64,000 bases of DNA from Pseudomonadota bacterium (lineage in GTDB: Bacteria; Pseudomonadota; Alphaproteobacteria; Rhizobiales; Phreatobacteraceae), in NCBI GenBank assembly GCA_020161695.1, contig JAIUOO010000006.1:62001-126000 (forward strand), written 5' to 3'. Made by a program: the position numbers and the translations under genes. Below, piece by piece: positions 1 to 8,975 of the stretch (its first letter is position 1; every line of letters begins with the position of its first letter). The notes below the pieces were generated by a model that saw only the letters and a list, made by a program, of their open reading frames with translations, ran no database searches and was not told the DNA's origin.

Positions 1-48
1 CGGGCGCGCCTTTGGACAGGGGCGAGGCCCTGACGCCAGGACCCAGCA

Positions 49-939
49 ATGCGCCGCCATTCGATCTACGCCTTTGCCGCCGCGGCGGCGCTCTTCTCCA
101 CCGCATCCCTCGCTGCCGATTACCCGCCGCCGGTCCTGCGCGCCTCCGCGCCCACCGTCGAGCCCGTGGCGTCAGGCGGCTGGTATCTGCGCGGCGACAT
201 TGGTGTCGCCGGCCACAGTCTCGGCAATGTCGGCGTGCTGCAGAACGGCTCGCAGGTGCGCGCCGGCGTCGGCGGCGTCAACGAATACGCCCTGCGGATG
301 AAGTCGCAGTCCGAAACCGTGTCGATCGGTCTCGGTGTCGGCTATCGCTTCAATTCCTGGTTCCGCATGGACCTGACCGGCGAATTCCGTGGCGGCGGGC
401 GCTTCCGCGCCATGGACTACGTCAATTTCAACCAGAGCGGCGGCACCACCTCGCAGACGAACCTCTACAATGGCGGCTCCCGCTGGATCGTCGGCCTCGC
501 CAATGCCTATGTCGATCTCGGCACCTTCTGCCAGATCGGCTGCCTGACGCCCTATCTCGGCGCGGGTGTCGGCTTCGCCTATTCGACGCTGAGCAACTTC
601 ACCGACACCTCGACCGGCTTCAACACCGTGACGGGCGCCACCGGCTCGCTCGGCGGCTATGCCACGACGGCCTCGCGCACCAGCTTCGCCTGGGCCCTGA
701 TGGCCGGCGTCGGCTACCAGGTGAGCGAGCGCCTGACGCTCGAGGCTGGCTACCGCTACCTTTCGCTCGGCGACATGGCCTCCGTGACCCTGCGCGACCC
801 CACGACCGGCGCGCCCCGTCCGAGCAACGACACGGTGCAGGCGCGCAGCGTCACCGCCCACGAGATCAAGGTCGGCATGCGCTGGTCGCTGAACTGCTCC
901 TGCGCGGTGCCGACCGAGCCGATCGTCGCCCGCTACTGA
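49..939 (+). CDS. Outer-membrane beta-barrel protein (Omp25/Omp31-like)
   Basis: Predicted 296-residue outer-membrane protein. An N-terminal signal peptide (about residues 1-23, ending SLAAD) precedes a mature part rich in alternating aromatic and glycine strands. SGGWYLRGDIG near residues 44-54 is the usual first strand of the alphaproteobacterial Omp25/Omp31 family, and GYRYLSLG near residue 236 is a typical late strand. The barrel would sit in the outer membrane; members are structural or small-pore proteins. It is followed by a strong hairpin terminator and then by a paralogue in the same orientation. The family assignment rests on fold-level pattern, so the specific function is unknown. 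Confidence 0.8.
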   Translation: MRRHSIYAFAAAAALFSTASLAADYPPPVLRASAPTVEPVASGGWYLRGDIGVAGHSLGNVGVLQNGSQVRAGVGGVNEYALRMKSQSETVSIGLGVGYRFNSWFRMDLTGEFRGGGRFRAMDYVNFNQSGGTTSQTNLYNGGSRWIVGLANAYVDLGTFCQIGCLTPYLGAGVGFAYSTLSNFTDTSTGFNTVTGATGSLGGYATTASRTSFAWALMAGVGYQVSERLTLEAGYRYLSLGDMASVTLRDPTTGAPRPSNDTVQARSVTAHEIKVGMRWSLNCSCAVPTEPIVARY

Positions 940-959
940 TCACCGCTTCTTTCGATGCG

Positions 960-995
960 ACGGCGCGGATGCAGGTCCGCGCCGTTTGCGTTTTG
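960..995 (+). terminator. Rho-independent-type terminator after first barrel gene
   Basis: A perfect 10-bp inverted repeat (960-969 and 976-985, 6-nt loop) is followed by TTGCGTTTT. It lies 20 bases after the stop codon of the first outer-membrane gene and should separate it from the downstream paralogue. Confidence 0.75.
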
Positions 996-1126
996 GGGGG
1001 CAGGCAGGGTCCGCAGGTTAATTCTTAACCTTAAGCCGACCTTAACCCGCATCGCCGAGACTGTCGGCCATGGACGGATGCGCCCGGGATGCCGGGCGCC
1101 GTGTGAAGCGTTGCAGGGATGTGCCG

Positions 1127-1945
1127 ATGACCCGCCTGACCATTGTCGCCATCGCGATGGGCGCATCGGCACTGGCCTCCCTGGCGCAGGCTGCCGATAT
1201 CCGGCGGGGTGAGCCGCCGCCGCCGCTGGCGCCGCCGGTCCTCGCGGAAGACTTCTCGTCCGGCTGGTATGTGCGCGGCGACTTCACTGCCAGCGTCATG
1301 CGCCGGCCGGCCGCCCGCTACTTCGACATCGTCAATTTCGCGCCGGGGCAGTGGGTGGAACTGCGCGACACCCGCGGCGGCACGGCCTTCGGCGGCGGCA
1401 TTGGCGCAGGCTTCAAATATCGCTGGTTCAGGCTCGACGCGACGCTCGACATCCGGTCCGCTGCGCGCATGTCGGGGTTCGCCCCGCCGCAGGGCAACTG
1501 GAACTATGCCGGTCCGCTGCCGGTGCCCTCGCGCGTCGAGCGGTTCGGCGTCAGCGCCCATACGGCGCTGGTCAACGCCTATGTCGATCTCGGCTCCTTC
1601 GGCGGCTTCACGCCCTATGTCGGCGCGGGCCTCGGCGTCGCGCGGCTCTCGGCCTCCGGCTACACCTCGACGCCGGTTCCGGCGGCCGCAGCGTTGGGCG
1701 AACTTGCCACGGCCCCGACGCTGACCAACTCGGTCAAATGGACCCTCGCCTGGGCCGCCATGGCCGGCGTCGCCATCGACCTGACGCCGCAGACCAAGAT
1801 CGACCTCGGCTACCGCTACCTGCATATGGGCGCGCTGCGCTTCGCCGATACGGCCGGCGGCGCCTACCGCACGACGGTCGCGGCGCACGAGTTCCGCATC
1901 GGTCTGCGCTACATGTTCGGCGACGGCCTGCCGGTCGGGCACTGA
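1127..1945 (+). CDS. Outer-membrane beta-barrel protein, paralogue of the preceding gene
   Basis: A 272-residue protein. I start it at ATG 1127 because this gives a clean signal peptide (MTRLTIVAIAMGASALASLA then QAAD); the reading frame is open upstream to 1070 but that extension has no secretory character. Mature strands such as SGWYVRGDF, YVDLGSFGGFTPYVGAG and IDLGYRYLHMG match the neighbouring barrel, so the pair looks like an old tandem duplication. It is predicted to be an outer-membrane barrel of the Omp25/Omp31 type. No substrate can be inferred. Confidence 0.8.
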   Translation: MTRLTIVAIAMGASALASLAQAADIRRGEPPPPLAPPVLAEDFSSGWYVRGDFTASVMRRPAARYFDIVNFAPGQWVELRDTRGGTAFGGGIGAGFKYRWFRLDATLDIRSAARMSGFAPPQGNWNYAGPLPVPSRVERFGVSAHTALVNAYVDLGSFGGFTPYVGAGLGVARLSASGYTSTPVPAAAALGELATAPTLTNSVKWTLAWAAMAGVAIDLTPQTKIDLGYRYLHMGALRFADTAGGAYRTTVAAHEFRIGLRYMFGDGLPVGH

Positions 1946-2053
1946 CCACCTCCGTCATTCGGTTCCTTGACCGCCGCTTCGGTGGGGCGTATCTCCGTCC
2001 GCGGGACATGCCCCCCCAACGGGGCACGCCCATCTGTGAGGATGGAGATCCAA

Positions 2054-3229
2054 ATGGCGACGACCGCCCCGAATGCGCGCCCGCGCGTGAATACCTTTTC
2101 GTCCGGCCCCTGCGCGAAGCGCCCCGGATGGTCCCTCAAAGCACTGGCTGATGCGCCCCTCGGGCGTTCGCACCGCGCCAAGATCGGCAAGGCGAAGCTG
2201 AAGCTCGCCATCGACCTGACGCGCGAAGTGCTGCAGGTGCCGGCCGGCTATCGCATCGGCATCGTGCCGGCCTCCGACACCGGCGCCGTCGAAATGGCGC
2301 TCTGGTCGATGCTCGGCGCCCGCGGCGTCGACATGGTCGCCTGGGAAAGCTTCGGCGAAGGCTGGGTCACGGACGTGGTCAAGCAGCTGAAGCTGACCGA
2401 CGTGCGCACCATCACCGCGCCCTATGGCGAACTGCCGAACCTGAAAAAGGTCGACACCAAGACCCGCGACGTCGTGTTCACCTGGAACGGCACGACCTCG
2501 GGCGTGCGCGTGCCGAACGGCGACTGGATCGCCGACGACCGCGAGGGCCTGACGATCTGCGACGCCACCTCGGCGGCCTTCGCCCAGCGGCTGGAATGGA
2601 ACAAGCTCGATGTCGTCACCTTCTCCTGGCAGAAGGTGCTCGGCGGCGAGGCGGCCCACGGCATGCTGATCCTGTCGCCGCGCGCCGTGGAGCGGCTGGA
2701 GACCTACAAGCCGGCCTGGCCGCTGCCGAAGATCTTCCGCATGACCAAGGGCGGCAAGCTCATCGAAGGCATTTTCGAGGGCGAGACCATCAACACGCCG
2801 TCCATGCTCTGCGTCGAGGACTATGTCGACGCGCTGAAATGGGCGCAGAAGGTCGGCGGCCTCGACGGGCTGGTGAAGCGCGCGGATGCCAATACCCGCG
2901 TCATCGCCAAGTTCGTCAAGGAGAACGACTGGATCGACTTCCTCGCCGTGAAGCCGAAAACGCGTTCCAACACCTCCGTGTGCCTCAAGTTCACTGATCC
3001 GGCGGTGACGGCGCTGTCTGCCGACGCGCAGGCGGCCTTCGCCAAGGGCGTCGTCGCGACGCTCGAGAAGGAAGGCGTCGGCCTCGACCTCGGCCACTAC
3101 CGCGACGCGCCTCCCGGCCTTCGCATCTGGTGCGGCGCGACCGTGCAGGCGCGCGACGTCAAGGCGCTGATGCCCTGGGTCGCCTATGCCTTCGCGGCCG
3201 AGAAGGCCAAGCTGAAGAAGGCGGCGTAA
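2054..3229 (+). CDS. serC: Phosphoserine aminotransferase
   Basis: 391 residues, the normal size for the alphaproteobacterial type of SerC. It converts 3-phosphohydroxypyruvate and glutamate to phosphoserine and 2-oxoglutarate with pyridoxal phosphate, in the cytoplasm. The N-terminal [12 protein letters not shown] and the PLP-lysine motif [15 protein letters not shown] (Lys194) are diagnostic. ATG 2054 is chosen because GGAG lies a few bases upstream; an in-frame ATG at 2042 is possible. serA follows after a 248-base gap carrying palindromic repeats, so the two steps of serine synthesis are adjacent but may be transcribed separately. Confidence 0.93.
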   Translation: MATTAPNARPRVNTFSSGPCAKRPGWSLKALADAPLGRSHRAKIGKAKLKLAIDLTREVLQVPAGYRIGIVPASDTGAVEMALWSMLGARGVDMVAWESFGEGWVTDVVKQLKLTDVRTITAPYGELPNLKKVDTKTRDVVFTWNGTTSGVRVPNGDWIADDREGLTICDATSAAFAQRLEWNKLDVVTFSWQKVLGGEAAHGMLILSPRAVERLETYKPAWPLPKIFRMTKGGKLIEGIFEGETINTPSMLCVEDYVDALKWAQKVGGLDGLVKRADANTRVIAKFVKENDWIDFLAVKPKTRSNTSVCLKFTDPAVTALSADAQAAFAKGVVATLEKEGVGLDLGHYRDAPPGLRIWCGATVQARDVKALMPWVAYAFAAEKAKLKKAA

Positions 3230-3243
3230 GGATATGCCGCGAG

Positions 3244-3457
3244 CCCTCTCCCCTTGCGGGAGAGGGTGCCCGCGTCAGCGGGCGGGTGAGGGGACTTCTT
3301 TCATCCTCGGGCTGTTCGACAAGCCATTTCGACCATCTGCGCCCCCTCACCCGGCTGCTCCGCAGCCACCCTCTCCCGCAAGGGGAGAGGGTTCGTCGGA
3401 GCCCATTCCCTTTCAATCGGCGCTGACCGCGCCACCCTCTCCCGCAACGGGAGAGGG
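3244..3457. repeat. Cluster of three palindromic repeat units between serC and serA
   Basis: Unit A (3244-3293) and unit B (3343-3391) are inverted copies of the same element, and unit C (3434-3457) is a partial copy. Each carries the self-complementary core CCCTCTCCC-GCAA-GGGAGAGGG or a one-base variant. Such short palindromic elements are widespread in intergenic regions of Rhizobiales genomes. In RNA they would fold into strong hairpins and could end or stabilise the serC transcript. Confidence 0.8.
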
Positions 3458-3477
3458 CTCATGTGGAGCATGTTCCC

Positions 3478-5067
3478 ATGGCCCCCCGCGTTCTCATCTC
3501 TGATGCCCTGTCCCCCGCTGCCGTCCAGATCTTCAGGGATCGTGGCGTCGAGGTCGATTTCCAGCCGGCCCTCGGCAAGGACAAGGACAAGCTCGCCGCG
3601 ATCATCGGCGATTATGACGGCCTCGCCATCCGCTCGGCGACGAAAGTGACGCCGGCGATCCTCGCCAATGCCAAGAACCTCAAGGTGATCGGCCGTGCCG
3701 GCATCGGCGTCGACAATGTCGATATCCCGAACGCCACCTCCAAGGGCGTCATCGTGATGAACACGCCCTTCGGCAATTCGATCACCACCGCCGAGCATGC
3801 GGTCGCGATGATGTTCGCCATCGCCCGCCAGATCCCCGACGCCGACCGCACCACGCAGGCGGGGCAGTGGGAAAAGAACAAGTATATGGGCGTCGAGCTG
3901 ACCTCGAAGACGCTCGGCATCATCGGCTGCGGCAATATCGGCTCGATCGTCGCCGACCGGGCGCTGGGGCTGAAGATGAAGGTCATCGCCTTCGACCCCT
4001 ACCTCTCGCCGGAGCGCGCTATCTCCATCGGCGTCGAGAAGGTCGAGCTGGAGGAACTCCTGCGCCGCGCCGACTTCATCACCCTGCACGTACCGATGAC
4101 GGCGCAGACCAAGAACGTGCTGTCGCGCGAGGCGCTCGCGAAAACGAAGAAGGGCGTGCGGATCATCAACTGCGCGCGCGGCGGCCTCGTCGACGAGCAG
4201 GCATTGCGCGACGCGCTCGACGCCGGCCATGTGGCGGGCGCGGCCTTCGACGTCTTCTCCGAGGAGCCGGCGACCGCCAATCCGCTGTTCGGCCACCCGA
4301 ACGTGATCTGCACGCCGCATCTCGGCGCGGCGACGACGGAAGCGCAGGAAAATGTCGCGCTGCAGGTCGCCGAGCAGATGTCGGACTATCTGCTGGCCGG
4401 CGCCATCACCAATGCCGTCAACTTCCCGTCGATCTCGGCGGAGGACGCGCCGAAGCTGCGTCCCTTCGTCTCGCTTGCCGAAAAGCTCGGCTCGTTCCTC
4501 GGCCAGCTCACGGAAGCCCCGATCAAGGGTATCCGCATCGAGTACGAAGGCAAGGTGGCCGATCTCAACGTGCGGCCGCTGACGGCGGCTGCCGTGACCG
4601 GCGTGCTCAGGCCGTTCCTCTCCGACATCAACATGGTCAACGCGGTTCCGATCGCCAACGAGAAGGGCATCACTGTCGACGAGGTGAAGCGCGAGGCGCC
4701 GGGCGGCAACCTGGAAAGCCGCATGATGATCACGGTCGAGGCCGAGGACATGCCGCGCCATGCCGCCGGCACGGTCCTCGCCGACGGCAAGCCGCGCATC
4801 GTGGAAATCCGCCATATCGTCATGGATGCGGAGTTCGCCGACCACATGCTCTACGTCCGCAACGACGACAAGCCGGGCTTCATCGGCCGGTTCGGCTCGC
4901 TGCTCGGCGATGCCGGCGTCAACATCGCGACCTTCAACCTCGGCCGCGACAAGCCGGGCGGGGACGCCATCTGCTTCGTGGCGGTGGACGAGCGGATCTC
5001 GGACGAGCTGCTCGCCAAGATTCACGAGATCCCGCAGGTGAAGCGCGCCCGGCGTCTGGCGTTCTGA
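3478..5067 (+). CDS. serA: D-3-phosphoglycerate dehydrogenase
   Basis: 529 residues, the long SerA type: substrate/NAD domain (about 1-315), an intervening ASB domain (about 320-450) and a C-terminal ACT domain (about 455-529). It oxidises 3-phosphoglycerate to 3-phosphohydroxypyruvate, the first step of serine synthesis. Visible motifs are the dinucleotide-binding GIIGCGNIGSIV, the catalytic-Arg segment NCARGGLVDE and the catalytic-His segment TPHLGAATTEA. ATG 3478 gives MAPRVLISD, the usual N-terminus, with GGAG 9 bases upstream. The ACT domain suggests serine feedback, as known for the family. Confidence 0.95.
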   Translation: MAPRVLISDALSPAAVQIFRDRGVEVDFQPALGKDKDKLAAIIGDYDGLAIRSATKVTPAILANAKNLKVIGRAGIGVDNVDIPNATSKGVIVMNTPFGNSITTAEHAVAMMFAIARQIPDADRTTQAGQWEKNKYMGVELTSKTLGIIGCGNIGSIVADRALGLKMKVIAFDPYLSPERAISIGVEKVELEELLRRADFITLHVPMTAQTKNVLSREALAKTKKGVRIINCARGGLVDEQALRDALDAGHVAGAAFDVFSEEPATANPLFGHPNVICTPHLGAATTEAQENVALQVAEQMSDYLLAGAITNAVNFPSISAEDAPKLRPFVSLAEKLGSFLGQLTEAPIKGIRIEYEGKVADLNVRPLTAAAVTGVLRPFLSDINMVNAVPIANEKGITVDEVKREAPGGNLESRMMITVEAEDMPRHAAGTVLADGKPRIVEIRHIVMDAEFADHMLYVRNDDKPGFIGRFGSLLGDAGVNIATFNLGRDKPGGDAICFVAVDERISDELLAKIHEIPQVKRARRLAF

Positions 5068-5134
5068 GGCGGCGGCATCATTGCCGAGGACGGGTGCGGT
5101 ACAATCGCCGCACCCGATTCGCTGAAGGCCCGCC

Positions 5135-5584
5135 ATGTCGACTGCCGCCCGCCTGTTTTTCGGTTTCGTCGTCGGCGCGCTCGCCGTCCTTCTGGTCCAT
5201 CAGCTGACGATCTGGGGCCTGTCGCGCGTCGGCGTGGCCGCCGTCTCGCTGTTCCCCATGCGCGCCAACTTGCCCTGGGCGATCTCGGCGACGGCCCAGC
5301 AGGCGGTGATCGGCGGCCTCTGGGGCCTTCTCTACATCCTGATCTGGGATCGCTGGGGCCGCTACGGCGTGCTGCGGAGCGCGCTGTTCGGCGCGGGCTT
5401 TGGTCTCATCGGTCCCGCCATGGTGCTGTGGATCGTCTGGCCGCTCATCTGGGGCACGCCGCTGTTCGGCGGCGGCTCAATGGGCCGGATCGCAGTCGTT
5501 GCGCTGACCGCGGTCGTGTTCGGCATCGGGCTTGCCTGGCTGGTTCAGCTCATCAACGGCTTCATGCGCCACGCGTCGCGGTAA
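5135..5584 (+). CDS. Small integral membrane protein of unknown function
   Basis: 149 residues with four predicted membrane helices (roughly 6-28, 48-70, 82-106 and 115-142) and almost no soluble parts. I do not recognise the family. It lies 67 bases after serA and ends 10 bases before the convergently transcribed EamA transporter. Similar proteins of this size are annotated as hypothetical membrane proteins in Rhizobiales. Confidence 0.7.
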   Translation: MSTAARLFFGFVVGALAVLLVHQLTIWGLSRVGVAAVSLFPMRANLPWAISATAQQAVIGGLWGLLYILIWDRWGRYGVLRSALFGAGFGLIGPAMVLWIVWPLIWGTPLFGGGSMGRIAVVALTAVVFGIGLAWLVQLINGFMRHASR

Positions 5585-5594
5585 AAGCAGCCCT

Positions 5595-6482
5595 TCAGCC
5601 GCGTTTGCCGCTCTCCGCGATGGCGATGCCGCCGAGCACCAGGACCAGCGCCACGGCGTGATACCAGGCGAAGGTCTCGCCGAGGATCAGCGGGCCGAGG
5701 ATCGCCGCCCAGACCGGCACCAGATTGACCCAGAGCCCGGCACGCCCCGGGCCGATCAGCTCGACCCCACGCATGAACAGGAGCTGCGCGACAAAGCCCG
5801 GCAGCACCGACACGTAGAGGATGATCAGCCAGCCGGTGAGGTCCGGCCACAGCGCGGTGCCATGGATCGTCTCGGCGGCGACCAGAGGCAGCGACGAGAC
5901 CAGCGCCACGAAGGCCAGCGCCAGGAAGAAGGGTTGCGGCGTGATTTTCGGCCGGTCGCGCAGCGCGACCGTATAGGCCGAGTATCCGAGGCAGGCGACG
6001 AGCATGATGACGTCGCCGAAATTGAAGGCGAGCCCGGTCAGCACCGACAGATCGCCGCGCGCGGCGAGCAGCACGATGCCGATGATGGCGACGACGATTC
6101 CCGCTGCTTGCAGGGCCGTGATCGGGGTGCGGTAGGCGACGAAGGCGCCGGCCAGCACCATGACCGGTATCGCGCCCTGAATGATGCCGATGTTGACGGC
6201 CGTCGTGTAGAGCGCGGCGATGTAGAAGAGCGCGTTGAAGCCGGTGAAGCCGACGATGCCCATCACCGTCAGCCACTTCCAGTTGGCCCGGATTTCCGGC
6301 CATTCGCGGCGCAGCGCCGGGGCGGCGAGCGCCAGCATCAGGATGAGCGTGCCCATCCAGCGCAGGTTGGTCAGGACCATGGGCGAGACATGGCCGATAG
6401 CCAGCCGGCTGGCGATGGCGTTGCCCGACCAGATCAGCGTCGTCGCGGCGAGGATGAGATAGGGACGGTCGTAGAGACGCAT
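5595..6482 (-). CDS. EamA/DMT-family transporter
   Basis: 295 residues with ten predicted helices arranged as two EamA repeats. The N-terminal signature TTLIWSGNAIASRLAIG and the second-half segment LLFMRGVELIGPGRAGLWVN are typical of drug/metabolite-superfamily exporters. It acts in the inner membrane; family members export amino acids, metabolites or toxic compounds, and the substrate cannot be read here. A second EamA gene follows upstream on the same strand, but the 138-base gap suggests separate promoters. Confidence 0.88.
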   Translation of the reverse strand: MRLYDRPYLILAATTLIWSGNAIASRLAIGHVSPMVLTNLRWMGTLILMLALAAPALRREWPEIRANWKWLTVMGIVGFTGFNALFYIAALYTTAVNIGIIQGAIPVMVLAGAFVAYRTPITALQAAGIVVAIIGIVLLAARGDLSVLTGLAFNFGDVIMLVACLGYSAYTVALRDRPKITPQPFFLALAFVALVSSLPLVAAETIHGTALWPDLTGWLIILYVSVLPGFVAQLLFMRGVELIGPGRAGLWVNLVPVWAAILGPLILGETFAWYHAVALVLVLGGIAIAESGKRG

Positions 6483-6620
6483 GCGGGGCGGGGCCTTGAT
6501 GGGCGCGTACTATAGCCGCCCGCCCTGACCCCCGACAGGCCGCCGCGGCGCAGCCGAGCAATGTCCGGGTGAGGTGCGCCGATAGTTCGTGCGCGATGGC
6601 TACCTCTACGCGACCATAGC

Positions 6621-7520
6621 TCACTGCGCCCGTCGCGGGCTCACCATCGTAAGGGCAAGACCCGCGAGGATAAGAAGCACGCCGAGCAGGAAGGTGGGAC
6701 CAAGAGGCTCGGCGAAGACGATGGCGGAGGCCCCAATCCCGAACACGGGCTGGAGGTACTGAACGCTCGCCGCGATGCCGGCAGGCACCGTCTTGAGGAT
6801 GTGCAGCCAAAGAAACAGGCCCGCGACGCTCACCGCCACCCCCAGATAGACCGCGACAGCAAAGCCCTGGGCGGTGAGTTTCATGGGCACCTGCAAAGCC
6901 TCCCAGCCCGCCCAGGGCAAGAGGGCGACAAAGCCGAACAGTGTGCTCCATGCCGCGACCGTCGGAGCTCCATAGACCTCCGTCAGTTCAACGCTCCAGA
7001 CGTAGTAGAAGGCGATGCAGAGAGCCGAGACCAGCATCCAGAATACGCCCCACAAGGACGACTGGTGTGCCGGATCTGCCGTCGCACCGTGGCCGAGCGC
7101 GACGACGGCAATGCCGATGAAGGCGATGACCAAGCCAATCTGCTGACGGGTGGTCACGCGCTGCTTCAGTCGTACGGTCGCGAAGATAACCATGAACACG
7201 GGGATCGTTGCCGACAGGATCGTGCCGACGGAGGCCGAGGTCGCCGCGATGCCGAAAACCTGCGTCACCTGCCCGACGCCCACGCCAAGAATGCCAACCG
7301 CAGCTAGACGGGGCATCGACTGCCAATGCACTCGCCGCCAGAAGACCACCGGCAGAAGCAGCAGAACAGCGACCGCGAACCTGAGGGCGGTGAGCGTAAG
7401 AGGGGGGATGTCTTGCAGTCCCAGCTTGGTAACGGGGATGGAAAGACCCCACATCAATGCCAGCAGCAGCATGGGGGCCAATCGGCCCATCGATATGCCG
7501 GGCGACGACATTCTGGTCAT
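6621..7520 (-). CDS. EamA/DMT-family transporter
   Basis: 299 residues from the chosen ATG at 7520; the frame stays open to 7703, but the extra 61 residues are polar and unlike the family. An alternative ATG lies at 7511. Two EamA repeats are visible: the first begins LLALMWGLSIPVTKLGL, the second FYYVWSVELTEVYGAPTVAAW, with the late SVQYLQPVFGIGASAIVFAEPLG segment near the end. It is a predicted inner-membrane metabolite exporter. It differs clearly from its neighbour, so the two are not a recent duplication. Confidence 0.85.
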   Translation of the reverse strand: MTRMSSPGISMGRLAPMLLLALMWGLSIPVTKLGLQDIPPLTLTALRFAVAVLLLLPVVFWRRVHWQSMPRLAAVGILGVGVGQVTQVFGIAATSASVGTILSATIPVFMVIFATVRLKQRVTTRQQIGLVIAFIGIAVVALGHGATADPAHQSSLWGVFWMLVSALCIAFYYVWSVELTEVYGAPTVAAWSTLFGFVALLPWAGWEALQVPMKLTAQGFAVAVYLGVAVSVAGLFLWLHILKTVPAGIAASVQYLQPVFGIGASAIVFAEPLGPTFLLGVLLILAGLALTMVSPRRAQ

Positions 7521-7721
7521 TTGACGGTGCTGGTTGCAGGGCGGCGCCACGGGGCGTCGCCCGCCGAGTAACATGGAACGCAGAGTGCTGCCATTTGATC
7601 GTTCGCGCAGTGCCATCCGATTTTGCGCGTGAGAGCTACAGGAAGGGTTAGCGCGACTCCCGCAGGAATTGCGACGAAATTCGTCTAGACGAAATAACCT
7701 CATGAAATGTCGACGAAATGT

Positions 7722-7739
7722 CTTTCATGTTTCTGTCGT
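7722..7739 (+). promoter_or_regulatory. Pho box (PhoB-binding site) of the pst operon
   Basis: The 18-mer reads CTTTCAT-GTTT-CTGTCGT: two 7-bp half sites separated by 4 bp, close to the Pho-box pattern CTGTCAT-N4-CTGTCAT. It lies 114 bases upstream of the pstS start codon, and TCATAG about 10 bp downstream could serve as a -10 element. PhoB activation under phosphate limitation is inferred. Confidence 0.75.
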
Positions 7740-7853
7740 GGAGAGGTCATAGAAGTATCGCCCGACGGCCTTATCCAAGGCCTCGCATCCCTTGTCCGAC
7801 CTGCCGCATCCGATGCGCTGGACGAGGTTCCTTCCCAAGGACAGGAGCGCCCT

Positions 7854-8879
7854 GTGAAACTTCCCCTCTTCCTCTCCGCCGCCGTCGTCGCGATCGGCGG
7901 CGCGCTGGTCGCGCCCGGCACCGCCGAGGCTCGCGACCGTATCCAGATCACCGGTTCGTCGACCGTGTTCCCCTTCACCACCGCCGTTGCAGAGCGGTTC
8001 GGCCAGCGCGCCGGCAAGGCTCCGATCGTCGAGTCGACCGGCACCGGCGGCGGCATGCGCCTGTTCTGCGGCGGCGTCGGCGTCAGCACGCCGGATGCGG
8101 CCAATGCCTCGCGCCGCATCACCGCTTCCGAGTTCGAGACCTGCAAGAAGAATGGCGTCACCCCGATCGAGATCGTGGTCGGCTTCGACGGCATCGTCTT
8201 CGCCAATTCCAAGCAGGGTCCGGCGCTCCAGCTGTCGCTGGAACAGATCTTCCTGGCGCTCGCCGCCAAGGTTCCGAACGCCCAGGGCCAGCTCGTCGAC
8301 AACCCGAACCGCAACTGGTCGGACATCGCCCCGAACCTGCCGAACGCCAAGATCGAGGTTCTCGGGCCGCCGCCGACCTCCGGCACCCGCGACGCCTTCA
8401 ACGAACTCGCCATGCTCGAAGGCTGCAAGGCCGTCCAGCGCCGCATGAATGTGCAGATCGACGCCCGCGCCTGCCAGCAGCTGCGCGCTGACGGCGCCTT
8501 CGTCGAGGCCGGCGAGAACGACAACATCATCGTCCAGCGCCTCGTCGCCAATCCGGGCGCCTTCGGCGTGTTCGGCTATTCCTTCCTCGAAGAGAACCGC
8601 GACAAGATCCAGGGCGCCCGCATCAACGGCGTCGAGGATTCGATGGAGAACATTTCCTCGGGCAAGTACCCGCTGTCGCGCTCGCTCTACGTCTACGTGA
8701 AGAAAGAGCATATCGGCGTCGTCCCGGGCCTGCAGGAGTTCATCAACGAGTACGTCTCCGACGCCGCGATGGGCGAGGACGGCTATCTCGAGAAGAAGGG
8801 CCTGGTGCCGCTGCCGAACGAGCGCCGCGAGGCGGTCGCCCGCGCCGCCCGCGCCGCGACGGGTCTCGCCGGCCTCTGA
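7854..8879 (+). CDS. pstS: Phosphate ABC transporter, periplasmic phosphate-binding protein
   Basis: 341 residues from GTG 7854, chosen because AGGAG lies 6 bases upstream and the product then begins with a signal peptide (KLPLFLSAAVVAIGGALV, cleavage after AEA). The mature protein starts RDRIQITGSSTVFPFT, the phosphate-binding segment of PstS, and later has SGTRDAFNELA. It captures inorganic phosphate in the periplasm for PstCAB. The gene leads a pst operon behind a Pho box, and a strong hairpin separates it from pstC. Confidence 0.92.
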   Translation: MKLPLFLSAAVVAIGGALVAPGTAEARDRIQITGSSTVFPFTTAVAERFGQRAGKAPIVESTGTGGGMRLFCGGVGVSTPDAANASRRITASEFETCKKNGVTPIEIVVGFDGIVFANSKQGPALQLSLEQIFLALAAKVPNAQGQLVDNPNRNWSDIAPNLPNAKIEVLGPPPTSGTRDAFNELAMLEGCKAVQRRMNVQIDARACQQLRADGAFVEAGENDNIIVQRLVANPGAFGVFGYSFLEENRDKIQGARINGVEDSMENISSGKYPLSRSLYVYVKKEHIGVVPGLQEFINEYVSDAAMGEDGYLEKKGLVPLPNERREAVARAARAATGLAGL

Positions 8880-8894
8880 CGCCAGCCTGACAAT

Positions 8895-8922
8895 GCGGAG
8901 CCCGGATCGTGCCGGGCTCCGC
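8895..8922 (+). promoter_or_regulatory. Intercistronic hairpin between pstS and pstC
   Basis: A perfect 11-bp stem (8895-8905 with 8912-8922) and a 6-nt loop, starting 16 bases after the pstS stop. There is no T-run, so it is more likely a stabiliser or partial attenuator than a full terminator. Such a structure could keep the binding-protein message in excess over the permease message. Confidence 0.6.
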
Positions 8923-8975
8923 CACCTCCCTGACCTGCCCGCGGCCGCGGGCGTCCACAGCGGACGGCTTTCCCG

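Noticed and set aside
3301..5136. Long open frame on the minus strand opposite serA
   Set aside because: It is a GC-driven shadow of serA with Arg/Asp/His-rich composition and no family features.
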